DNA from: Roseburia sp. 831b
GTDB taxonomy: Bacteria; Bacillota; Clostridia; Lachnospirales; Lachnospiraceae
Reading direction: 5' to 3'
NCBI RefSeq assembly: GCF_001940165.2
Contig: NZ_CP135162.1
Coordinates: 1,690,001-1,754,000, forward strand
DNA: 64,000 nucleotides
The position numbers and the translations under genes are program-made. Positions 35,060 through 44,165 of the stretch are shown in pieces. How positions within the stretch are numbered: the first letter of the stretch is position 1; the number at the start of each line of letters is the position of its first letter. The notes beneath the pieces were generated by a model. It was not told the DNA's origin, ran no database searches, and saw only the letters and a program-made list of their open reading frames with translations.

Positions 35060-36283
35060 TTAGGAACGATAGTCTGCGTTGATTTTGACATAATCATACG
35101 TCAGGTCACAGCCCCATGCCGTTGCACTCGCATCCCCCATTTTGACGTCCGCAATTGCGGTTACTTCTGGTTCTGACAAAATCTTTGTCGCCTCTTTTTC
35201 ATCATAGTCAAGTGCAACACCGTCTTTAATAATCTGCATTTTTCCTGCTGCACTCTCAAAGTAAAGATCTACTTTTTCCGGGTCAAACCGGACACCGGAA
35301 TAACCCATTGCACAAAGAATTCTTCCCCAGTTTGCATCATGTCCAAAAATTGCAGCCTTGGTAAGACTGGATGTGATAACGGATTTGCTTAAAATCTTTG
35401 CCTCTTCCTTATTCTTTGCTCCGATTACTTTTACTTCAAACAATGCTGTTGCACCCTCTCCATCTCCAGCCATCTGTTTTGCCAGGTATTCATTGACTGT
35501 ATAAAGTGCTTCTTTGAAGGTGTCATAATCTTTGTTTTTTTCTGTAATCACGTCATTTCCGGCAAGCCCGTTCGCCAGAACCACACAGGTATCATTGGTG
35601 GAAGTATCGCCATCCACGGACACCATATTAAATGTATCCGGCACAACCTCACTCAGTGCCTCTTTTAACAGTTCCTGTGAAATAGCTACATCCGTAGTTA
35701 AAAAACAAAGCATGGTGCACATATTGGGATGAATCATGCCGGAACCCTTACACATTCCACCAAGAACTGCCTTCTTTCCACCGACTTCAAATTCCACTGC
35801 AATCTCTTTTTCATGTGTATCCGTTGTCATAATTGCCTTTGCCGCCTGATTTCCTGCCTCTATGGTATCCTTTAATTCTGGAACCATCGCTTCAACTCCG
35901 GCGCAGATACGCTCGATTGGAAGCTGCATTCCAATGACTCCTGTTGATGCAACCAAGACATCCTGTTCCTCAATATGAAAAAGTTCTGCCGCCTTTTCCG
36001 CTGTTGCCTTACAATAAGAATAACCTTCCTCTCCGGTACACGCATTCGCGATTCCCGCATTGACGACCACTGCCTGTGCCTTCTTGTGTTCTTTTACAAT
36101 TTTCTGATCCCACAAAACAGGTGCTGCCTTTACCACATTTGTGGTAAACGTTCCTGCCACGGTACATGGATTCTTGCTATATATCATTGCCATGTCGGTA
36201 CGATTCTGATATTTGATTCCAGCTGCTGTTGTCGCTGCCAGAAAACCATTTGCTGCTGTCACGCCACCTTGTATCTGTTTCAT
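35060..36283 (-). CDS. argJ: Glutamate N-acetyltransferase / amino-acid acetyltransferase
   Basis: A 407-residue ArgJ. It recycles the acetyl group from N-acetylornithine to glutamate and, in bifunctional forms, also uses acetyl-CoA. GDGEGATALFEVKV holds the autoproteolytic site before the nucleophilic Thr (about 278) that splits the chain into alpha and beta. VNAGIANACTG, SVDGDTSTNDTC and ANWGRILCAMGYSG also match. Whether it is mono- or bifunctional cannot be read from sequence, and the GNAT gene next to it leaves room for a separate first step. Confidence 0.95.
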   Translation of the reverse strand: MKQIQGGVTAANGFLAATTAAGIKYQNRTDMAMIYSKNPCTVAGTFTTNVVKAAPVLWDQKIVKEHKKAQAVVVNAGIANACTGEEGYSYCKATAEKAAELFHIEEQDVLVASTGVIGMQLPIERICAGVEAMVPELKDTIEAGNQAAKAIMTTDTHEKEIAVEFEVGGKKAVLGGMCKGSGMIHPNMCTMLCFLTTDVAISQELLKEALSEVVPDTFNMVSVDGDTSTNDTCVVLANGLAGNDVITEKNKDYDTFKEALYTVNEYLAKQMAGDGEGATALFEVKVIGAKNKEEAKILSKSVITSSLTKAAIFGHDANWGRILCAMGYSGVRFDPEKVDLYFESAAGKMQIIKDGVALDYDEKEATKILSEPEVTAIADVKMGDASATAWGCDLTYDYVKINADYRS

Positions 36284-36343
36284 ATAAGCCTCCGTTCCTA
36301 TGTGAAAAATTTCACATTCATAACTTTTTCTAAACTCTCTTTT

Positions 36344-36805
36344 TTAAGGATTTACCGTGCTGATATTATTCTGGTTTAAAACTGCCTCATAATAGTTGAT
36401 ATCATCCCGGATTTTCCAGTCTAATCCCTGCCAGAACTCGTTTCCAAGCTCGTTATTCTTAAATGCCATCAAATTTACTTTATTGATTTTTTCTTCTTTT
36501 AATGCCACAAGACAATGTCTGACCATCGCTTCCCCGATACCTCTTTTCCGGTATGCCTCGTCCACGCAGACATGGTAAAAGCATGCGCTTCTGCCATCAT
36601 GTCCGCAAAGGATTGCACCAACAACATGCCCCTCTTCCACAGCAACTACGCTTGTCGTTGGATTTCTTTTTAAGAAGCGCTCAATTCCTTCTCTTGAATC
36701 GTCGATGCTGCGGATGGCGAAACCATGAATTTTTCCCCACAGTGCATACACCTCATCGTAATCGTCCATCTCCATTTTTCTGATCTGATATTGTTCCTGT
36801 TTCAT
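36344..36805 (-). CDS. GNAT-family N-acetyltransferase in the arg operon
   Basis: A 153-residue single-domain acetyltransferase. The acetyl-CoA loop is HVCVDEAYRKRGIGEAMVRH (about 82-101); MKQEQYQIRKMEMDDYDEVY opens it. Placed between argC and argJ on the same strand with short gaps, it is probably cotranscribed. It might be a short N-acetylglutamate synthase or act on something unrelated; substrate residues cannot be judged by eye. The ATG at 36805 with GGAG upstream is preferred; the longer frame from 36859 overlaps the argC end region and lacks family sequence. Confidence 0.82.
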   Translation of the reverse strand: MKQEQYQIRKMEMDDYDEVYALWGKIHGFAIRSIDDSREGIERFLKRNPTTSVVAVEEGHVVGAILCGHDGRSACFYHVCVDEAYRKRGIGEAMVRHCLVALKEEKINKVNLMAFKNNELGNEFWQGLDWKIRDDINYYEAVLNQNNISTVNP

Positions 36806-36865
36806 CTTAATCTCCATTCTTGCACGGCTTTTTTGTATCAGGTTTGTACAAAAACACAACCTTTC

Positions 36866-37921
36866 TTACGGGAACATCGGAACAAGGCAAAGTCCCTCGT
36901 CTTCCGGTAAGCCAAATAATAAGTTCATATTCTGTACCGCCTGGCCAGCCGCACCTTTTACCAAGTTGTCAAGTGCACCCATCAAAATAACTCTTCCGGT
37001 ACGCTCGTCAATCTTAAAGTTGACATCAACATAATTGCTTCCCTCTACCCATTTTGTCTCCGGGCAGACATCTTTTTCCAGTACACGGACAAATTTTTCT
37101 TTTCCATAGTACTTATCATAAACTGCCTTGATTTCTTCATAGGTTGGAAGTGAGCCATCCGGCTTTTTCACAAGGCTTGCATACTCCGTTGCCAGGATTC
37201 CACGGTTCATTGGAACCAGATGTGGTGTAAAGTTCACCATGATTTCTTTTCCTGCCGCGTATCCTAACTGTTCTTCAATCTCCGGTGTATGGCGGTGCGT
37301 TGCGACACCGTAGGCTTTCATATTCTCATTTACTTCACAAAACAGGTTTGGAACCTTTGCTCCTCTTCCTGCACCGGAAGTTCCTGATTTTGCATCGATA
37401 ATCAAAGTGGTCGGGTCAATCAGGCCTTCCTTTACCAATGGATATGCGGTCAGAATCGAACAGGTTGTGTAACATCCAGGGTTTGCAATCAGTCTTGCAT
37501 TTTTTATCTGTTCCCGGTTTACCTCACAGAGTCCATACACTGCCTCCTTGATAAACTGTGGACTCTTATGCTCGATTTTGTACCATTTTTCGTAAACGGA
37601 CACGTCCTTTAGACGGTAATCCGCACTCAAATCCACAATCTTGGTCTGACTTAAAATTTCTTCTGTCAAAACACCTGCCAGATATCCCTGTGGTGTTGCC
37701 GTAAAAATCACATCCACTTTTTTTGCAAGTTCCTCTATCTGATCGTCCATGCAATCCGCATCCACCAGTTCAAACATGTTCTGATAAATCGATGCGTACT
37801 TCTGATCCACATAGCTTCTTGAACCAAACCATACAATCTCTACATCCTTATGTCCTAATAAAATTCGAACCAGTTCATTTCCCGCATAACCGGTTGCGCC
37901 AATGATTCCTGCCTTTATCAT
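36866..37921 (-). CDS. argC: N-acetyl-gamma-glutamyl-phosphate reductase
   Basis: A 351-residue NADPH-dependent reductase forming N-acetylglutamate semialdehyde. The Rossmann start is IIGATGYAGNELVRILLGH; the catalytic Cys is in ANPGCYTTCS (about 149); TSGAGRGAKV and ATHRHTPEIEEQ are conserved. It is the first gene of the arginine operon. AGAGGTAG precedes the ATG. The promoter some 140 bases upstream overlaps an ARG box. Confidence 0.95.
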   Translation of the reverse strand: MIKAGIIGATGYAGNELVRILLGHKDVEIVWFGSRSYVDQKYASIYQNMFELVDADCMDDQIEELAKKVDVIFTATPQGYLAGVLTEEILSQTKIVDLSADYRLKDVSVYEKWYKIEHKSPQFIKEAVYGLCEVNREQIKNARLIANPGCYTTCSILTAYPLVKEGLIDPTTLIIDAKSGTSGAGRGAKVPNLFCEVNENMKAYGVATHRHTPEIEEQLGYAAGKEIMVNFTPHLVPMNRGILATEYASLVKKPDGSLPTYEEIKAVYDKYYGKEKFVRVLEKDVCPETKWVEGSNYVDVNFKIDERTGRVILMGALDNLVKGAAGQAVQNMNLLFGLPEDEGLCLVPMFP

Positions 37922-38055
37922 TTTTCTACCTCTCAGTGCTTCTTATTTTATAATCTCACAAACCAGATTCCTGACTCTCTTTCTTGCTACTTCCTATCTT
38001 AGTCCTTCTGTTTGCCTTAGTAAAGTGTTAAATTGTATATTTCGCTTTGCTGTAT

Positions 38056-38090
38056 TGCATAATTATACATCCATGTTTTATATTATGCAA
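38056..38090 (-). promoter_or_regulatory. argC promoter with overlapping ARG box
   Basis: On the minus strand TTGCAT (38090-38085) and TATAAT (38067-38062) are 17 bases apart. TGCATAATTATACA (38056-38069) fits the ArgR consensus TGNATWWWWATNCA at every position and covers the -10. Binding of arginine-loaded ArgR/AhrC there would block the operon. The 37922-38363 gap between divergent argC and argG holds this, the argG promoter and several imperfect ARG-like boxes (for example about 38162-38175 and 38203-38216). Confidence 0.75.
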
Positions 38091-38223
38091 TACCTGTTTT
38101 TATTTTTTCAAATTTGCATCATGTTAGTATGAATATATTTTCTACGTTATTATATATATCATGCATTTTCATTCTGTTTTATGTATTTTATACAGAAATT
38201 AATGTATATTTATCACGCAATTA

Positions 38224-38267
38224 TGTATAAATTTACGGTTGCTGTTTTTGTGTTTTTGTTGTATATT
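38224..38267 (+). promoter_or_regulatory. argG promoter with ARG-like half-boxes
   Basis: TTGCTG (38239-38244) and TATATT (38262-38267) are 17 bases apart on the plus strand. TGTATAAATTTACG just upstream (38224-38237) is an imperfect ARG box. The promoter lies about 95 bases before the argG ATG. Confidence 0.55.
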
Positions 38268-38363
38268 AATTCTTGTCAACAAAATTTGATTTTAAAAAAG
38301 TTGCAGAGAACATTTGCGAAATCTGTGACAGCGATAAGAATAGAAGAAGGAAGGTACATTATT

Positions 38364-39587
38364 ATGAAAGAAAAAGTTGTATTAGCTTACTCTGGTGGTC
38401 TTGATACTACCGCTATTATCCCTTGGTTAAAAGAAACCTACGATTATGATGTTATTTGCTGCTGCGTTGACTGCGGACAGGAAGAAGAATTGGACGGTTT
38501 ACAGGAACGTGCTAAGTTATCCGGCGCTTCTAAATTATATATTGAAGATATCGTCGATGAATTCTGTGATGATTATATCGTTCCTTGTGTGATGGCAAAC
38601 GCTACCTACGAGAACAAATACTTGCTCGGAACTTCCATGGCTCGTCCTGGTATTGCCAAAAAATTAGTTGAAATCGCAAGAAAAGAAAACGCCGTTGCGA
38701 TCTGCCACGGTGCTACCGGAAAAGGAAATGACCAGATTCGTTTCGAGCTTGGAATCAAGGCGTTAGCTCCTGACATCAAAGTAATTGCTCCATGGCGTAA
38801 CGATAAATGGAACATGGATTCCCGTCAGGCAGAAATCGATTACTGTAAATCCCACGGCATCGACCTTCCATTTTCTACGGACTCCAGTTACAGCCGTGAC
38901 CGTAACTTATGGCACATCAGCCACGAAGGTCTGGAATTAGAGGATCCTTCCCAGGAGCCAAACTACGATCACTTATTAGTGCTTGGTGTCTCTCCTGAAA
39001 AAGCTCCAGACGAGGGCGAATATGTGACCATGACATTCGAAGCCGGTGTTCCAAAGTCTGTCAATGGAAAAGAAATGAAAGTTTCCGACATTATCCGTGA
39101 ATTAAACAAACTCGGCGGAAAGCACGGTATCGGTATCATCGATATCGTAGAGAACCGTGTAGTCGGCATGAAATCCCGTGGTGTCTATGAGACTCCTGGC
39201 GGAACTATCTTAATAGAAGCACACAAACAGTTAGAGGAATTAGTACTCGACCGTGCAACCATGGAAGTAAAAGAAGAAATGGGCAACAAATTAGCACAGG
39301 TTGTTTACGAAGGAAAATGGTTCACACCACTGCGTGAAGCAATCCAGGCATTTGTAGAGTCTACCCAGCAGTATGTAACCGGTGAAGTGAAATTCAAACT
39401 TTACAAAGGTAACATCATCAAAGCCGGAACAACTTCTCCATATTCTCTTTACAGCGAATCTTTAGCAAGCTTTACAACCGGCGATTTATACGACCATCAC
39501 GATGCAGAAGGATTTATCACTTTATTTGGACTTCCATTAAAAGTTCGTGCCATGAAGATGCAAGAAGTAGCCAAACAGCAAAAATAA
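38364..39587 (+). CDS. argG: Argininosuccinate synthase
   Basis: A 407-residue ATP-dependent synthase joining citrulline and aspartate. The PP-loop AYSGGLDTTAIIPW lies at residues 7-20; CHGATGKGNDQIRFE and TDSSYSRDRNLWHISHEG are conserved. The ATG at 38364 is preceded by GAAGGAAGG; a frame extension to 38181 would pass through the promoter and is rejected. Divergent from argC, likely under the same ArgR control. argF and argH are not in the window. Confidence 0.96.
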   Translation: MKEKVVLAYSGGLDTTAIIPWLKETYDYDVICCCVDCGQEEELDGLQERAKLSGASKLYIEDIVDEFCDDYIVPCVMANATYENKYLLGTSMARPGIAKKLVEIARKENAVAICHGATGKGNDQIRFELGIKALAPDIKVIAPWRNDKWNMDSRQAEIDYCKSHGIDLPFSTDSSYSRDRNLWHISHEGLELEDPSQEPNYDHLLVLGVSPEKAPDEGEYVTMTFEAGVPKSVNGKEMKVSDIIRELNKLGGKHGIGIIDIVENRVVGMKSRGVYETPGGTILIEAHKQLEELVLDRATMEVKEEMGNKLAQVVYEGKWFTPLREAIQAFVESTQQYVTGEVKFKLYKGNIIKAGTTSPYSLYSESLASFTTGDLYDHHDAEGFITLFGLPLKVRAMKMQEVAKQQK

Positions 39588-39643
39588 TTCGAATAAATTT
39601 TTCCTCTGTGTAGAAAAATGCCATGCACTCTTTCTGCACACAC

Positions 39644-39676
39644 AAAAAAGGAACCGGTTGACCGGTTCCTTTTTTC
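39644..39676. terminator. Bidirectional terminator between argG and the MocR-type gene
   Basis: A perfect stem AAAAAAGGAACCGGT / ACCGGTTCCTTTTTT gives T-tails in both directions between convergent genes. Confidence 0.92.
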
Positions 39677-39678
39677 TT

Positions 39679-41103
39679 TTATTTTTGCGCCGTCAGAATC
39701 TGATTTAAAAGCTCCATTCCCTGCTCAATCTCTTCTTCCGACGGATTCCCGTATCCTAAGAGAATGGTTGGAAAGCATTCACCTTTTTGCTCCATTACCT
39801 CATAGGCACTTAGGCCCTCTAGCTTCATGCCACATTCCCTTGCTTTTTCTACAATCTCATTCTCCTCCATTGTCGTCTCAATCTCCACAAGCAGATGAAG
39901 TCCGGCATTATCCCCATGAATTTTCTTTACCCACGGATATTTTTTTAGGACACTCACTAACTTATCGTGCTTGTTTCGATAGATTCCACGCATTTTATTT
40001 AAGTGTCTGCCAAAATGGCCTTCCTCTAAGAAAACACGAAGCACATCCTGTGACAATCTAGAAACCGTTGTAGAATAAAAAGCGCATCGTTCCTCATACA
40101 CTTTTTTTAGATCCTTTGGCAGCACCATGTAACTGACACGAAGGGACGGTGCGATGCTTTTAGAAAAAGTTCCAAGATAAATGACTTTGCCATGCGAATC
40201 GATACCCTGTAACGACGGAATCGGCTTTCCCTTATAACGGTATTCACTATCATGGTCATCTTCAATCAAAAAACGTCCCTCATCCTCCGTCGCCCATTTT
40301 AAAAGCTCTAGGCGCCTTTTTAACGGCATCACGCCACCGAGTGGGAATTGATGGGATGGCATTAGATATAAAAGATTCGGTGCCACCTGGCGGATTTTCT
40401 CCAATGGAATTCCCCCCTCTTCTTCCACCGACACACAGCTTACCTGATAGCCGATGTTTTCAAATGTACGATACGCCTGCAGATAGGTCGGATTTTCCAT
40501 TAAAACATGCTTCTTTTCCCCAAGAAGCTGTGAAAGCAGAATCAACAGATATTCATTTCCTGCGCCGATCACAATATCATCCGGCTCACATTTTACCCCT
40601 CTCGCCTGGTAAAGATATTTTGCAATTGCATTCCGAAGTCCATACTCGCCCTGTCCATCCCCGGACAGTAAGATTTCATCCCTGTCATCCAACAGCAGAT
40701 TTTTATGTATTTTTCTCCAGATATTAAATGGAAAATGTTTGTAGTCAATTCCATCTGCCGTGAAATCCAGGTATTTTGTTTCCTTGGAATCAATCTCCTC
40801 TTGTTCCAGATTCTCTTTGGGATAAAGGCTCTTTTCCTGAAGTTCATACAAATCCGCAATGTCACAGACATAGTAACCGCGGCAGGGCTGCGATTCAATA
40901 TACCCTTCCGACAAAAGCTGTTCATAGGCAAGTTCCACGGTGCTGCGGCTCACCTGAAGATATTTTGCCATAAAACGAGTAGACGGTAATTTTTCTCCCT
41001 GAGAAACCTTACCGTCTGAAATATTTTTCCTTATCGATTCGTATATCTGTTCATACAAAGGGATGTTGCCATCCCCTTGTAAATGAATCATAAACTCGAT
41101 CAT
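39679..41103 (-). CDS. MocR/PdxR-type GntR regulator with aminotransferase domain
   Basis: A 474-residue transcription factor. The N-terminal winged helix (about 10-75) has LYEQIYESIRKNISDG and TRFMAKYLQVSRSTVELAYEQLLSEGY. A class I aminotransferase-like domain follows, with the PLP-lysine in YLGTFSKSIAPSLRVSYM (about 314) and IEDDHDSEYRYKG. Such proteins sense PLP or amino compounds; well-known ones regulate vitamin B6 or GABA genes. No pdxST or gab genes are in the window, so its target is unknown. The gene starts two bases after the DUF2225 gene ends. Confidence 0.9.
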   Translation of the reverse strand: MIEFMIHLQGDGNIPLYEQIYESIRKNISDGKVSQGEKLPSTRFMAKYLQVSRSTVELAYEQLLSEGYIESQPCRGYYVCDIADLYELQEKSLYPKENLEQEEIDSKETKYLDFTADGIDYKHFPFNIWRKIHKNLLLDDRDEILLSGDGQGEYGLRNAIAKYLYQARGVKCEPDDIVIGAGNEYLLILLSQLLGEKKHVLMENPTYLQAYRTFENIGYQVSCVSVEEEGGIPLEKIRQVAPNLLYLMPSHQFPLGGVMPLKRRLELLKWATEDEGRFLIEDDHDSEYRYKGKPIPSLQGIDSHGKVIYLGTFSKSIAPSLRVSYMVLPKDLKKVYEERCAFYSTTVSRLSQDVLRVFLEEGHFGRHLNKMRGIYRNKHDKLVSVLKKYPWVKKIHGDNAGLHLLVEIETTMEENEIVEKARECGMKLEGLSAYEVMEQKGECFPTILLGYGNPSEEEIEQGMELLNQILTAQK

Positions 41104-41104
41104 T

Positions 41105-41962
41105 TTATTTACCTTTTCTGATTTCTGCGATGATTTTTTCTTTCATATCATACGCACGGTCCTTCATCTTCTGACCAGCTGACTGTGATGTTAAAATACC
41201 ACCGACCAGTTTGGAGGACACGTCAAATTTTCTAAAGTGGAATGCCATTGCTGCAAGCAGGTAATCAATGGTAGTCTGATCCATTCCACAGATTGGGAAC
41301 ATTTCAGTAGACACTGCTTTTGTCAGACCATCGTATGCCTGCTGATAAAAAGCTTCCTCTTCCTCTTTGCACGCTGCTTTTAATTTCACAGTCTCTTCGT
41401 CTGTTCCGGTTAAAGTCTCTGCTTTTCCACGTAACAGCCATGAAATCTTAAGGCAGGTGTATGCCTTCTCACTTGTTTTTCCTTTCTTGACAAGTGTATT
41501 ATATAAAGCTAACTTATAGCGCTCGATTGCGGTATCATAATCATACTCTTCCGGAAGCTCTGGTTTTACTTCTGGCTTGAAGTTTGCACAAACCTGCTCT
41601 TTTACCAGTTTTATCTGAGCGGATGTAAGATGCTCAAAATAACGGTTCATTGCGGTATAACCGCAAAACGGACAGGATGAAACATCATATTTTAAAGTAT
41701 CGATATACTGAAAACGTGGTCTTAAGTCAAAATCAGGCTCTAAACGCTTGATACGGCCATTTTTAATCATCTTTGTCTTAAATACTTTGTCACACACGGT
41801 ACAACGAATTGCCTTTTCCAATAAGAAAGAGGACTCTGCCGGAACTTCTTCGCCTGTGCTGGTCTTTACCACTGGTCCTTTGTCTTTCTTATCCTCTTCA
41901 AACAAATCTGTTTTCTCGTCCGCCTTAATTCCAAATTTTTCCAATCCTGCAAATAAATTCAT
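41105..41962 (-). CDS. DUF2225 protein
   Basis: A 285-residue cytosolic protein with CTVCDKVFKTKMIKNGRIKRL, a DLRPRFQYIDTLKYDVSSCPFCGY segment and helical C-terminal repeats resembling TPRs. The two CxxC pairs probably bind zinc. DUF2225 proteins are common in Clostridia but have no assigned function. GAGGTAAAAT precedes the ATG. It is directly followed by the MocR-type regulator, so the two are likely cotranscribed. Confidence 0.85.
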   Translation of the reverse strand: MNLFAGLEKFGIKADEKTDLFEEDKKDKGPVVKTSTGEEVPAESSFLLEKAIRCTVCDKVFKTKMIKNGRIKRLEPDFDLRPRFQYIDTLKYDVSSCPFCGYTAMNRYFEHLTSAQIKLVKEQVCANFKPEVKPELPEEYDYDTAIERYKLALYNTLVKKGKTSEKAYTCLKISWLLRGKAETLTGTDEETVKLKAACKEEEEAFYQQAYDGLTKAVSTEMFPICGMDQTTIDYLLAAMAFHFRKFDVSSKLVGGILTSQSAGQKMKDRAYDMKEKIIAEIRKGK

Positions 41963-41984
41963 ATTTTACCTCACTATTTCTATC

Positions 41985-43667
41985 CTAATTATTCGTTGGC
42001 AATTTGTAGGAACTCTTTAGTGATACGATTCGGTTAAATACCGGATGTTCTTTGGTGGAATCCTTCGCATCCACACAGAAAAATCCCTGTCTGACAAACT
42101 GGAAGCTGTCATATGCCTTTGCATCGGCAAGGTCTGGCTCAACATAGCAGTCTGTCAAAACTGTTAACGAATTTGGATTTAAATTTAAACTACCGTCTTC
42201 ATTATAAACCCCAAGCTCTTCATCTACAATATTCTCATATAGACGAACTTCTGCTTTTTTCGCATACTTTGCGGAAACCCAATGGATAGTTCCCTTTACT
42301 TTACGTCCATCCGGGCTGTTTCCACCCTTGGATGCAGGGTCATACGTACAGTGAATTTCTGTCACTTTTCCATTTTCATCTTTGACAAAACTTTCACATT
42401 TTACAAAATATGCATTCATCAGACGAACCTCGTTGCCTGGGAACATACGGAAATACTTCTTTGGAGGTTCTTCCATAAAGTCTTCTCTCTCAATAAAGAT
42501 TTCTTTGGTAAATGGAACCTTACGGCTTCCAAGTGCCTCATTTTCCAGGTTGTTTACAACTTCAAGATATTCCACCTGATCTTCTGGATAATTGTCAATT
42601 ACCACTTTAACCGGGTCTAAGACTGCCATGGTTCTAGGTCTTTTCATCTTTAAATCTTCACGGATACAGTACTCTAACATTGCGTAATCGACAGAACTGT
42701 TTGCTTTGGAAATACCGCAAAGCTCTACAAACTTCTTGATAGATTCCGGTGTAAATCCTCTTCTTCGAAGTGCTGCGATAGAAACAAGACGTGGGTCATC
42801 CCATCCATCTACGATTCCATCCTCGACAAGACGTTTGATGTAACGTTTTCCGGTTACAACGTTTGTCAGGTATAATTTTGCAAACTCAATCTGTTTTGGT
42901 GTTCCGTCCGGTGTGTCTTTGTAACCAAGCTCCATCAATACCCAGTCATAAAGTGGTCTGTGGTCTTCGAACTCCAAAGTACAGATGGAATGTGTGATTC
43001 CTTCGATTGCATCCTCAATTGGATGTGCGAAATCGTACATTGGGTAAATGCACCATTTATCCCCTGTTCTATGGTGTGTCATATGTGCCACACGATAGAT
43101 AACCGGGTCTCTCAAATTAATATTAGAAGAAGACATATCGATTCTTGCACGAAGCACTTTAGAACCATCCTCAAATTTACCTGCCTTCATATCTTCAAAA
43201 AGGCTTAAGTTTTCTTCCACGCTTCTGCCTGCACTTGGGTCTTCCTTACCTGGCTCTGTCAGTGTACCACGGTATTCACGAATCTCTTCTGCGGAAAGGT
43301 CTGAAACATAAGCTTTTCCTTTTTTGATTAATTTTACAGCTGCCTCATACATCTGGTCAAAATAATCCGATGCAAAAAACAGTCTGTCCTCCCAATCTGC
43401 GCCAAGCCATTTGATATCTGCCTTGATAGACTCTACGAACTCAGAACGTTCCTTGGTCGGGTTCGTATCATCAAAACGCATGTTGAATTTTCCATTATAT
43501 TTCTGTGCCAGACCATAATTTAACAAAATAGATTTGGCATGTCCGATGTGTAAATATCCATTTGGTTCCGGTGGAAAGCGGGTGCGAATGGTTTCGCAAT
43601 GACCTTCCTCTATATCTTTTTCAATAATCTGCTCTATAAAATTCTTGGAGACAATTTCGTTTTCCAT
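41985..43667 (-). CDS. glnS: Glutaminyl-tRNA synthetase
   Basis: A 560-residue class I aminoacyl-tRNA synthetase. [20 protein letters not shown] holds the HIGH motif; the catalytic core and beta-barrel anticodon domains follow. The KMSKS-equivalent region reads [15 protein letters not shown], which departs from the canonical MSKR but matches, as I recall, other clostridial GlnRS. I chose the ATG at 43667 with AGGAGGAG upstream rather than 43697. No T-box features (no TGGNACC element) lie upstream. Confidence 0.94.
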   Translation of the reverse strand: MENEIVSKNFIEQIIEKDIEEGHCETIRTRFPPEPNGYLHIGHAKSILLNYGLAQKYNGKFNMRFDDTNPTKERSEFVESIKADIKWLGADWEDRLFFASDYFDQMYEAAVKLIKKGKAYVSDLSAEEIREYRGTLTEPGKEDPSAGRSVEENLSLFEDMKAGKFEDGSKVLRARIDMSSSNINLRDPVIYRVAHMTHHRTGDKWCIYPMYDFAHPIEDAIEGITHSICTLEFEDHRPLYDWVLMELGYKDTPDGTPKQIEFAKLYLTNVVTGKRYIKRLVEDGIVDGWDDPRLVSIAALRRRGFTPESIKKFVELCGISKANSSVDYAMLEYCIREDLKMKRPRTMAVLDPVKVVIDNYPEDQVEYLEVVNNLENEALGSRKVPFTKEIFIEREDFMEEPPKKYFRMFPGNEVRLMNAYFVKCESFVKDENGKVTEIHCTYDPASKGGNSPDGRKVKGTIHWVSAKYAKKAEVRLYENIVDEELGVYNEDGSLNLNPNSLTVLTDCYVEPDLADAKAYDSFQFVRQGFFCVDAKDSTKEHPVFNRIVSLKSSYKLPTNN

Positions 43668-43865
43668 TTGCCTACTCCTCCTAATCATACAATTCATGTT
43701 TTATCATACCCCATACACCACTGTTTTCGCAAGTAGAAGTTCCTATGAAATGCAATTTTCTTAATTCTCCAGATTTTAAATCCATATTATCAGACATGTC
43801 GAATTTGGCAGCAAATCGGCGAATTCTGCACTTTCATCTTTTCGATTCAATGCTATAATATTTAT

Positions 43866-43998
43866 AGACGGCGAAACAAACACTTATTTTACTGTTTTCC
43901 ATTAACGAATAAGATTTAAGCCGTTTTCAGGTAAAACCCCTTTCTTTTATAACCCCTCTTAAAAGGAGCTGTTGCAAGGCAACAGCTCCTTTTATTTT
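43866..43998 (+). ncRNA. Candidate structured small RNA with own promoter and terminator
   Basis: An extended -10 TGCTATAAT (43851-43859) predicts a start near 43866. The RNA would fold with an outer helix GACGGC (43867-43872) with GCCGTT (43920-43925) and an inner helix CTTATT (43883-43888) with AATAAG (43908-43913). Two unpaired C-rich stretches follow (AAACCCCTTTC and AACCCCTCTT), complementary to Shine-Dalgarno sequences. It ends in a strong terminator, AAAAGGAGCTGTTGC / GCAACAGCTCCTTTT. No gene on this strand follows, so it is not a leader. It occupies part of the otherwise gene-free 43668-44165 gap. No family is recognised. Confidence 0.5.
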
Positions 43999-44002
43999 TT
44001 AT

Positions 44003-44074
44003 GTAATAGGAAATTTCGTTCCTATTACATAAAAATGCTCTACGAGGATTGCACTGTGGCGGAATTGAATAAAA
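44003..44074 (+). repeat. Multi-hairpin intergenic repeat, copy B
   Basis: GTAATAGGAAATTTC pairs with TCCTATTAC to make a long hairpin, followed by AAAAATGCTC, CGAGGATTGCACTG and GGCGGAATTGAATAA. This matches the minus strand of 20663-20784 with a handful of substitutions. It sits directly after the small-RNA terminator. Confidence 0.7.
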
Positions 44075-44121
44075 CCGGGTCTATTTTCTCCTTATGGAAA
44101 GAAACATTAGATCCGGCTTTT
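44071..44121 (-). terminator. Terminator of the rhomboid-like gene
   Basis: Nine pairs, CCGGGTCTA (44075-44083) with TAGATCCGG (44108-44116) including one G-T pair, with T-runs on both sides, downstream of the rhomboid-like gene. Confidence 0.6.
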
Positions 44122-44165
44122 TATCATTTTTCAATCATGAGATGATGATTCACCTGTTTTTTCAT

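Noticed and set aside
38181..38363. 61-codon N-terminal extension of argG
   Set aside because: Runs through the argG promoter region; family N-terminus and ribosome site mark the ATG at 38364.
43668..43740. T-box leader for glnS
   Set aside because: No T-box sequence (TGGNACC) or antiterminator is present and the leader is short.
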